This document shows positions 1-9,800 of a stretch of 17,584 nt of DNA, piece after piece. The position numbers and the translations under genes are program-made. Position 1 is the first letter of the stretch. Each line of letters begins with the position of its first letter. Origin of the DNA: an uncultured Prevotellaceae bacterium (GTDB lineage Bacteria; Bacteroidota; Bacteroidia; Bacteroidales; Bacteroidaceae). The notes below the pieces were generated by a model, which ran no database searches, was not told where the DNA came from, and saw only the letters and a list, made by a program, of their open reading frames with translations. The stretch covers positions 1 through 17,584 of the forward strand of contig CAMNHM010000048.1 in NCBI GenBank assembly GCA_946539475.1, given 5' to 3'.

Positions 1-51
1 GCATGATTCATAATCATGAGGTCGCCGGTTCAATCCCGGCTCCCGCTACCA
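1..51 (+). tRNA. tRNA with CAT anticodon, 3' portion (elongator Met or Ile2)
   Basis: The 5' part lies outside the window. The anticodon arm is visible at 3-19: arms CATGA and TCATG enclose loop TTCATAA with anticodon CAT. The T arm is at 24-40 (GCCGG, loop TTCAATC, CCGGC). The acceptor 3' strand is 41-47 (TCCCGCT), the discriminator is A48, and CCA is encoded at 49-51. The anticodon stem lacks the three G:C pairs of initiator tRNA, so this is not tRNA-fMet. A CAT anticodon leaves elongator tRNA-Met or the lysidine-modified tRNA-Ile2, and the missing 5' half prevents a choice between them. Confidence 0.93.
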
Positions 52-69
52 AGAAAAAAGCATACTAAG

Positions 70-110
70 AACAGGCAGCTGCAAAGGTTTTGCAACTGCC
101 TGTTTATTTT
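70..110. terminator. Bidirectional intrinsic terminator between tRNA and dockerin gene
   Basis: A hairpin with arms at 70-85 and 89-104 has one mismatch (C79/A95) and a very short loop. It is followed on the + strand by TTTATTTT. On the - strand the hairpin is followed, after about ten bases, by a run of six T at 54-59. It sits between a rightward tRNA and the 3' end of a leftward gene, so it probably stops transcription from both sides. Confidence 0.75.
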
Positions 111-137
111 CAAAGCACCTCTCTAAGGCTCTTTCGC

Positions 138-764
138 CTATTCAGGTTTTATCAGCAGCGTGCCAATGATTCCCACGGCATCGGCGATGGTAATATTGCC
201 GTCGTTGTTGACATCAGCGGCAGTCTTGTCGAAGGTTGCCGGCGGCAGGCCCAGTACATGATTCACCACGGCCACGACATCGTCGGCATCTACCCTTCCG
301 TCGACATTGGCATCGCCAATCAGCAGTGGAGTCTGAAGGGTGATGACGTAGGGATCCTTTCCTCCGACGATGCCGTTGGCTTCAAAGGTCAGTCCCTGGT
401 CGACCACGTAGGTCTTGCCGCCTGTATGTACATGAAAGACGAGGGGCACGGTATTGTCGCCGTAGACGGTGAGGAACACCATGTTGCGCTGCGTAGGGTC
501 GGAGATGTCCTTTCCCCTAATGCCATCGTCGGCATATACTGCCACGATGCAGTCGGTGAGTACTTCGCCGTCCTTCTTCACCACGGCCATGATGCTCATA
601 TTGTTGAGGAACAAGTGGCTGTCCACGAAGTCGAAGATGTGGTTGGGGTCTACCTTCTCTTCATGCGCCACGTCCTCTGGGTCGTAATCCTGTGCACTGG
701 CTGCGGCAGGCCATAGTACTAGGCCTGCCAGCAGCATCATGCTGAATATCAATGTCTTTTTCAT
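138..764 (-). CDS. Secreted dockerin-type protein, partner of the giant upstream protein
   Basis: This 208-residue protein is probably exported. It has a Lys-Lys start, a hydrophobic core at about 5-19, and a likely cleavage site after ASA near residue 24. Residues about 51-143 form a module that aligns by eye with two stretches near the C terminus of the 3214-residue neighbour (shared pattern: NNMSIMAVV, then an aliphatic strand ending in VAVY, then FLTVYGD). Residues 150-205 are a type I dockerin-like pair of EF-hand-type loops. The calcium ligands are D151, N153, D155, D159 and D162 in the first, and D184, N186, D188, T192 and D195 in the second. Dockerins bind cohesins in cellulosomes, but dockerin-like tails also occur in Bacteroidetes secreted proteins with no known cohesin, and I see no cohesin in this window. 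The gene starts 43 bp after the stop of the giant gene with no terminator between, so the two are probably co-transcribed. No catalytic motif is visible. The function is unknown; a surface or adhesive role is an inference. Confidence 0.88.
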   Translation of the reverse strand: MKKTLIFSMMLLAGLVLWPAAASAQDYDPEDVAHEEKVDPNHIFDFVDSHLFLNNMSIMAVVKKDGEVLTDCIVAVYADDGIRGKDISDPTQRNMVFLTVYGDNTVPLVFHVHTGGKTYVVDQGLTFEANGIVGGKDPYVITLQTPLLIGDANVDGRVDADDVVAVVNHVLGLPPATFDKTAADVNNDGNITIADAVGIIGTLLIKPE

Positions 765-807
765 ATCCTTACTTTTATGTTCATATCTTCCCTCTAGGGG
801 GACGTTC

Positions 808-3800
808 TTACTTTTTTACCTTTTTCCGTCCGCCCTCGAGGTAGACGCCCTTCTTCAGCGTCGGGCGCTGTACGCCCTCTGCCTGACGGTAGACGCGGCG
901 GCCCTGTAAATCGTAGAGCTCACCACCTTCCGTGCCAGCATTCACATTGCTGATACCTGTCATTACGGCGTTGAGGATGAGGGGCTCGTCGATGGTGCCC
1001 ACGACGGCATTGCTGCTGTACTCCAGTGTGGCATCACAATCTGCCACGAAGCCATTGTCGACCATGCGGAAGGTGAGCAGCGTCTGTCCTTCTCCGGGGA
1101 TGGTGAGGTAGACCAGTCCCTCGTCGTCGCTGATGCCCGCAGCTCGACATTCGTTGCCAGCGAATACGCCAACCTCCACGCCTGCCGCAGGCAATCCCTG
1201 GAGCTGCACACGTGCGATGACCGTCATGTTGTCGGCATAGCAGCGGTAGTCAACGGGCGTGAAATGCTCTGGCTGCTGCTCATAACCGGATAGCATGCGG
1301 GCATGTGCTGCAACCGTAGCCTTCGGATAGCGGAACGTGCGAGCCGTGGTACTCTGGATCATGTAGCCCTGACCGGGGACGAGTGTTGTCAGTGTGCCCT
1401 TCCACTTGCCGTTCTTGTAGGTGGCAAAGCTTGTCTGCCCCTTCACGAAGTCGCCATCCCGGGGCTCCATGTCGGCGAAGGCATCGGTGATGCTCATCGT
1501 CTGCGAGCCGTTGTAGGCCACCCAGTTCCAACCGGTGCTCACGGTGATGGGCTTCTCCTGCGGATTGACTTTCTTGCCTACTAGGCTGACGTTGCCAGGC
1601 TTATTCATCTTCACCTGGCACATGGTTTGGTTGTCCAACGAGAACTGCCGTCCTATCCACGTGTCATCGGAGTAGGCTATGAAGTTCCTCTGATTCTTCA
1701 CTAAGTCGACAGCTTCCTTCACCGGGTCGAAGATGGCAGACACCGACATGTCGTCGGGCTCCACGTAGAGTGAGGCCCACGTCCATCCCTTGCCCATCGC
1801 CAGCATCTGCTCCTGCACGTTGATAGCCGAGAGCAGCAGCGGCTGGTCGAAGTCGCCAGCCAGTCCGTAAGGCAGGTAGCTTATGTGGTCTTCGACCTTC
1901 ACCACGGCATAGGTCTCGCCCGCCGAGGCGTCGTAGGCTTTAAAAGTGACCTCCTTGCCACCGTCGTTTCCATTGCCATAGATGCTCATAATAATGATGT
2001 AGGAGTCGTAGTCGGCATCGTACTCCGGACAAGCCACGCCGCGACACTCGTCATCGATGAAGGCAGCCACGATGTCGTCGCTGTCCTCGCTGGGCACGCC
2101 AAGGATCTCGAGGGTTCCGATGAGACTCATCGAGTTCTCGAAGTCGCTCACGTTCACTGCCCAGTCGGGCTCCTCGCCACGGACAGTGACGCGGATAGTC
2201 AACGGCACGTCGATGCCGTCGGTACCGGTGAGGTAGACGGTCTCCTCGTGCTTGCCGATGGGTGCCGACGGGTCTACGGTGAAGGTCACCGTGGTCTCGC
2301 TCCTGGGGTTCGTCGACCCATACTCGCTGCTGGCCTGCAGCCACGCGGGCATTCCCGAGAGGGTCCACATCTGCTGCTTGCCGCCCTTGTTCACGATGGT
2401 GGCGGCGATGGTCCTGTTTGTCGCGTTGGCAACACTACACACTGTGCTCAAGGCATCGTCCTGCCAGATGAGTTCCTTCTGGTTGACAAAGGCGCTCCAG
2501 GTGGCAGGCACAGAGGGGTTGCCATTCGCGTCGCGGACGCTGCGCACGGTGAAGTTCAGCGTGCAGCCCTCGATGGTGGCGGGCTCCTCGTCGATCTCGA
2601 TCACCACCTTCGTGTCAGATGCCACGTAGGTGAAACTGACGTTCGTCTCGACAGGCTTTTCGCGCATGGCCGGTGCCTCGTCGGTGAAGGTGACGAGTTG
2701 AGAAGCCGAGGAGATCTGGGAGCTGAGGGTCGCATCGCTTCCGTTGCCTGTCAGCTCCTTGGGCGTGCCGATGGTGACAATCTGGTTAGAGCTGTCCAGC
2801 TGCTTGGTCTCGAAGGGATAGTAGAACACGAGGCCGTCCTCCTTACCCGTGAGTCGCACCTTGCGGTTCGAGGCCAACTGGCTGGCGTTGAGCGTAGCGT
2901 CCCACACACGGAGTTCGTCCACCTGCCCCTTGAAGTAGCGGTCGTAGCTGTAGAAGCAGCCTTCGGCGTAGGGTGAGCGGCGGGCACCCACCACGATAGA
3001 GTCGGCGGCGATATGCCCCACGTTGGCGGCGTTGGTCGTCAGCTTGCGCTCACCGTCGACGTAGACGGCAGCGGCACCCTGTCGCAGCACGTTCAAGGCC
3101 ACATGATGCCAAGCGTTGTCGGTCAGCTTTAGGATTTGTGTCGTTGAGGAGGTAAAGGAGCCGAGTGCCGCCGTGGGGCTGCTGGTGAGCATCAGCTGAC
3201 CGTCGACATCGAGCCAGAGGCTGACTTCGCCTGCCTGTATAAGCTGTGCCTCGCCTGTCTGCCTGTCGCCTCGCATCCAGAACTCGATGGCGTAGTCATC
3301 GTCAATGCTATAAGGCGAGAGTGCGGTCTGGAAGCTGAGGTGGCTCTGCCCGTCGAGGCTCACCGCCTTGTTGATGTTTTCCAGATGCCACGTCTCGGCG
3401 TTCATCTTCATGTGGCGGTTGCGTGCGTAATCGCGTATGGTCGTACCTTCGCCCTCGTTCATCTTCCAGTAGCCGATGAGGTGTCGGGTGGACGGGTTCT
3501 TGGTCTTCGAGCGGTTTGCCAGGGCCGTAGTCATGTCGTGAGCCTCGTCCCAGAGCAGCAGCTCGTGGATGGCTCCCGTCATCTGCTTACCCACGGTGAG
3601 CGGTCCGCTGCCCTCGTAGGCCGTCACAGGCTCATTGTCGAACAGCTTCTCTTCGCCGTCGTATGTTGCCACGCATGCCGACAACAGACTGGCCGAAGCG
3701 GTATAGTTCATCGTCAGGAATACCCACTCTTTCTGCGGCAGCGTCTTCGTCGAGGTGTAAGTGTTGCCGGCTATGCCGACTACCAGATGTCCGTCAGCAT

Positions 3801-6800
3801 CGGTGCCTACGGTCAGCTTGTTGGAGGCAGTGCCGTGGCTCACGATGGTGCCTTCCCCGTCGACATTTACCCACGTATCGATGCTAAAGTCCTTGCCGGA
3901 GAGCGTGATGGAGGCCTCCGTCTGTGCCGTTGCCTCGGTGTTCTCCATGGCCAGCGCCGTGGAGTGTGCCACGTCATAGCCGTTAAGCACGCCGGTGACG
4001 GTGAAGTTGTTGGCCTTCGACATGCTGCCATAGAGGATTGGCTCGCTGAAGGTGACGCTGAGTATGTCGCCGATGTCGAGCACGCCGTCGGTAGGCTCCG
4101 GCTGTCCGAGCGGACGCGGCTTCATCGTGTCCTTCACCAGTGCTATTTCTTCGCTGTAGCGGTAGACCTCGTCGGTGCCGTAGGTGGCGACCGAGACCAC
4201 ACGGAACACATAGTTGCCGTCGGAGAACGACGTCATGTCCTCCAGGTGGCTGACACTGGCTCCCGTCTTGGGCAGCAGCTCGTTGTTCTGCGTCACTGCC
4301 AACGGGTCGAGCACATACTCTTTAAGCAGCGTCCAGTCGGTAGCCCCCTGCTTCTTGTACTGCAGTCGGAAAGCCTTCAGGTTGTGATAGTTGCGGTCGA
4401 AGCCCGAGAACGTCAGTGTGAGGTCGGTGCCCGTCTGCGTGTTGATGGTCGTGTTCGACAGTGCCAGCGTCACCGGCGACGACGACGGTGTGAAGTATGC
4501 CTTGATGAAGATGGTGTCGGCAATCTCCTCGGGCTGTGACTCCGATGCAAAGACGATGCCGACGCCCTTGCCGTAGAGCGGGCTCTTGTCGTCGTGGGTG
4601 CCCTCGTAGTCGAGCACGCTGGCATCTGTCTGCCTCAGTTGCAGGGCCTTCGTCAGCGTCTGGCTGCCAGGCACCTTGATGAGGCGTCCTTCGGTAAGCA
4701 CCTTGCCGTCCATGGTGAGCTGTGCTCCGTCGGGATTTGTCTCGTCGAGCATGAACAGCATGTAGGTCACGTCGGCACCAATCTCCGAGGCGTTGCCAAG
4801 CCGCAGCGTGTAGTTGGCCGCCGAGCCGGTGGGAATGTCGCTGACGGTGTTCACGTCGACGTCAATCTGCGGCACCTCGATCTGCATGGTGCCCTCCATG
4901 ATGATAGGATGGGCGCCGCCCTCCTCAAAGTAGGTGGTGCGCACTTCTCCCTCATGGGGATTGCTGGTCTGTCCGCCGCGTGTGCGGAAGATGGGGCTGA
5001 AGGCGCCGTAGCGATAGACATCCACCGACAGGGCATCGATGCCCTCCTCGGCGAGTGTGTAGCCGTAGGTGGTGGTATAGCCATGGATGGAGTCTCCGGA
5101 CTCGTGCCTTCCTCCATTTACGGTAACCTCTACATCGACGTCCACACCAGTTCCTTCACATTCGTGTCCGTGATGGTAGCCGAGCAGCACGCCTGCGCTT
5201 ACCGACCATTCCCATGTGGAGTGGTGGGTGGAGTCGGTCTGTATGGAGTAGTTGAGGCTGGCACCGCCGTTGAAGGAGTAGTTCTCCACGGTGACGCTGT
5301 CTTTATTTTCGCGATTCTGGAAAGCCCTCACCTTCTCCATTTCGTTAAATTCGAGATTCTTCTTCCAGTTCTTTATCTGGCAGTTCAGCCAGCGGATGCT
5401 GTCGGTGGAGCATTGCTGCTCCTTGACGCACCATTCGAAGAGCTGTTCGTCGGTCGACACGGAGTCGGGTACGGTCTTTGCAATTCTTGGCACGATGACG
5501 GTGTAGGTGCCGTCCTTTCCGAAGTTCTCGTCGTCGGGTGCCAGTGTGGTGAAATAGAGGTTGCCTACTGTCTTTCCAAGATCGTGCATGCCCACCCCGT
5601 TTCTGTGTTCAAAGGCGTTGATGGAGTCGAGCGTGACCGTTTGCAGTTTCGAGTTGCGTACCTTCTGCAGGTTGGGCAGCAGGTAGTCCTCGATGTAGCC
5701 CTGCGTATAGGCGAAGGTGGTTCCGAAGTCCAGTCCGGTGGAGATGACGTCCTTGACGCCGATGTCGAAGTCGTCGCCTTTCCGCTGGAAGCCCACGCGG
5801 CGGGCGTTGCCGAAGATGAGGTTTGTGCCTTGTCCGATGAACACGTCGCCGTAGGCGCCCACGTAGTCGGGAGTGTCGGAGGTGGTGTAGCCCTGTGTGA
5901 CGCTGACGGTGTTCTCGATGGTTTCGCCTGTCTCACCGGAGTTTTCCACCGTGGCGTGGAGCATGATATCATGTTTCGACTCCCACGAGACGGAGGTACA
6001 AGTGACATTTCCGTTTCCGGGTACTCCGGCCACGACACCTGTCATCATGGACTTTTTCATGCCTGCCTTCAATGTGACGCCGCCGTTGGATGAATCCGAC
6101 CAGGTGTTGTTTTCGAGCTTGACGCGCGACGTGACGGTGCCTGTGCTCCATTCGGCTGAGGAGCCCGTTCCTGGCGGGTCGCGCAGGATCATGAGCATCT
6201 CGTCGGGTCCGCTGGTGACGAAGTTGTTGCCCGTGGGCAGGTCGCCGATGATGATTCCGGTCATGCCGCTGCCGTCCCACAGGTACTGCCGGTCGTTGAT
6301 GTCGTAGGACATAGAGATGGTTCGCGTGTGGTCGCCCGACACGTTGGGCATGCCGGCATGCCAGAGGTAGAAGGCTTGTCCGAGTGTGTCGAGCACCAGC
6401 TGGTTGCTCTTTAGGTCGTACACCTCGCCAGCCTGGGCTTTGGCGGTCGTTCCGTCGTCGAAGGTCACGTCGCCGGTGACGATGAAGATGGTCTGGTCGG
6501 ACGACAGTGCGTTCTCGATGGTGACGACGACATCCTTCAGAGGCACGCGGGAAGCCTTCTCATCGTCGTCGTCAGCCTTGTCCGGGTTTTCATACTGCTC
6601 ATAGCCTTCGATGAAGAACACGTATGGATCGTTCTCAACGAAAAGCGGGTGTCCGTACTTGTAGCTGTGGCTCTCCGGGGTGTATGTGTTCGTGAGCAAG
6701 CTTTCGCCCAGCGCGTCCTTGTACTTATACGTCTTGATGCCAAATCCGCCGTCGCTGCGGTCGTCCTGCTTCACGGTGAATGTCGGCTCGCTGTGGTAGA

Positions 6801-9800
6801 CCTGGTTGAGCTTGACGATGTAGGGATAGAGGCGGTAGTCCTCGCCGCTGAGCCAGAGCGTGTCGGAGAGTTCCAGGAGCGGGTTTGTCAGGTCGATGGT
6901 GGTCGAGGGGCCCACCTCCAGTCCTGTCTTCACCACTTTCATATCGCTCACCTTGTACATAAGCGGTGGCAGCATGGCGGAGAACTCGCCCGTCTCGGGG
7001 TCGGTCTGTATGAAGTACTTGTTGTATTTGTCCAGACCTTCGCCACGCCACGACGTTCCGGCAATGAGCTCTGTGGCGGAGGGGATGGAGACCTGCTCCG
7101 TATTGGCCTCATACCAGAAGGCGGTGTGCTCTTCGTTGTACACCTTGATGGCGTTCATATAGGGTGTCTCGTTGACGGGTGTCAGGACCATCTGTGTCAC
7201 GCCGATGTTGTTCTTGCTCAAGCCGAAGCCAACAGGATGGTTGCCCTCGATGTCACCTCCTACGATACGTCCGGTGAAGTTCACCAGCGTGGTGTCGCGG
7301 AACTCGAGCCCTGATATGGGCTTGTTGAAGAGCTCTTTCGGCTCGCCGGTATTGTCAGGGTCGGCAGGATAGCGCCCTTCGTTGACAAACACGTGACCGT
7401 TCATCGAGGCCGTAATGTAGTGTTTGCCGATGGGCACGCTGATGGTGAAGTTGCCGTCGGCATCGGACTCTATCATCTTGCCGTCCTTGGCGCAGGCGAC
7501 GCCGTCGACGGCGAAGTTGACACCCTCGACGGGATAGGTCGTGCCCGCATAGTAGACGGTGCCCGAGACGGGGAACGACGAGATGTCGCTGAAGTCGACG
7601 CCGCTGTGGATGAGCGACGAGGCGCTGACGAAGCGCGACAGGTAGGCCGGCGAGAACTCGTGGACGCCAAGCTGTGGCACGATGGTGTAGGCCGTGCCGT
7701 CGCCCTTGAAGGGCACTCCGCGCACGGTGTAGTTGCCCTGTACGTCGGTGTAGGCCATGAGGCTGAGCTGACTCTCTGAGGGTATGACGTCAGTACCCTG
7801 TGCCGTGCTTTCCAAGGTGGTGGCATGACGTCCGTTGGGCATGCCGTCAGTCTTCGAGAAGTCGTAGGCGATAGTCTGCGTTTCCAAGCCTTCGTCCAAA
7901 GGGTAATAGATGGCCAATCCGTCTTCGTTGCCTGCCAGCGGGTGGTTGTAGTTGCGCTCAATCTCCTTGTCGGTGAGGGCCTTGTTGAAGAAGCGCACTT
8001 CGTCGAGATAGCCGCGGTAGTTGGAGGCGGTGTTTTCGACAGCTGAGTTGGCAAAGACGATGCTTGCAGTCTTTTTGGCTTCGTCTGTCCATTCGAGTTG
8101 TGCGCTGATGCTTTGGGTCATGATCGTGTCAGCCGTGTGTACTACGACCTTCAGGCTGTCCTTTGCCTGCGAGTGTACGACGGTGACGTGGCTCCACTCG
8201 CCCGCGGGGATATAGATGTCCGACGACTTGAAGCCCTGCATCCACGGCTCTATCTCGAAGCGTCGGTTGGTGGCATCTGTGCGTAGATACAGTCCGAAGA
8301 TGTCGTTACTGTCGAACGCCGCATAGCGTGTGTTGTCTTCCGACATTTCCTCAAAGTCAGGTTTCAGATACATCTGCAGGGTGAAGTCGCCGTCGAAGAG
8401 CCGTCGGATCTCGGCGGATTCGGTCTGATAGAACAGTCCGGCGGAGCGGTTGCCCGAGAAGCGCAGCGAGTGCATGCTGCTCGTCATGTCGCCAGCGGCA
8501 CTCTGAGGCTTCAGCGTCACTTTTACACCTTCCACAGCCGTTCCCGTACCGTAGGTGATACGTCCGCTGACGATACCCGACGAGAAGGTGAAGCCGTCGG
8601 TGGTGCCGCTGTGCTTGATTTCGGGGTCGCCTTTGTCGTCGAGCCCCATGACGGCCACGCGGTACTCCTGGTAGCTGCCCGACGGTGCGGTCACGTCTTC
8701 ATAGCTGTAGGTCGTCGACTTGCCTTGCGTGGTGTAGATGTCGCGCCAGTCGCTCTCGCTGCTGCTTCCTAAGGGACGGCGGGCAAGGACAAATTCGGTG
8801 TCCTCGGATCCCACCTGCTTCACTGTCCACTGCAGCTTGACAACATTGCTATAGTTACCGCGCGACGCCGTGAACGACTTGATTTTCGAACCGCCCACCG
8901 TCACGGCGTTCGACAGCACTTCGTAGTTCAGGTCAAGCACCGAGATGGTGAGCTTGTAGATATAGCCGCGGTTGCTTTGCAGGGTCCTGGTGTCCTCGTT
9001 GTGAGAGCCGCTGGTCACATCGCTGCTGTTGATGGAGATGTCGGTAACCTTTGTCCAGTTGTCCTGGTCGTTGACGAAGGCCCGCCACAGCGTCAGGGTA
9101 TAGGTGTTTGAGCTCTTGGCATCAACGATTCCGTCGTGCTCCCATGTCAGGGTGATCTGGCTGTCATCGTCGTCAATCGCAGCATTGAACTTGGTGATGT
9201 TCCAGTTGCGGGTCAGTTTCTTGTAGGCTTCGACCTTCAGCGATGCGTAGTTGGTGGTCGTTCCCTCAGGCACGAAATACAGCTCATAGTAATGATTGGT
9301 GTCCCATTCCGGGTTGGGGTCGTCGTACACGCGTGTGTTGTAGCTCAGCTGGCTAGCCAGCTCGCTGCCGTCGCGCTTGATGGTCCATGTGCCATTTGTG
9401 AAACGGTCAGCCTCTTCCACCTTCCATTCCAGGTGCATCTTCTTTGACCAGGGATAGTCGGTGACCTCAAAATTCTTGCCTTTGGCACAACCTGCCACGT
9501 CGACGTCGTACCACTTGTAGAAATGAGTTGAAAAGCCATTGTCGTCTATTTGTGCGGAATACTCGATGGAAGTCGCAGAACCGTCATACTGCTTTGCGTC
9601 AGAGCGCCTGTGGGTGCCCGTCAGGTCGTTGTACGACGTGGCGCCTTTGTCCTTCGTCTTCAAGCCCTCCAGGCTGGCCGGATTGACGAATGCACGGCTG
9701 AAGTAAGCAGAGTTCCCTGTGGGCTGCTTGCCGTCTGAGTCCTTCAGGAATCCTAACTTCGTTGCGCCCAAGTTCTTGTTGAGATTGCCGGTGGCCTTGA

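Noticed and set aside
1..51. tRNA 3' end as an integration (att) site for an island containing the giant gene
   Set aside because: I found no second copy of the tRNA 3' end in the window and no integrase, so there is no support for an integrated element here.
4594..6093. A 499-codon open frame on the plus strand, opposite the giant gene (with others at 3340-4539 and 1885-2976)
   Set aside because: These are mirror frames of a GC-biased coding strand. They lack signal, domain or ribosome-site support, while the minus strand has a continuous domain-bearing frame through all of them.
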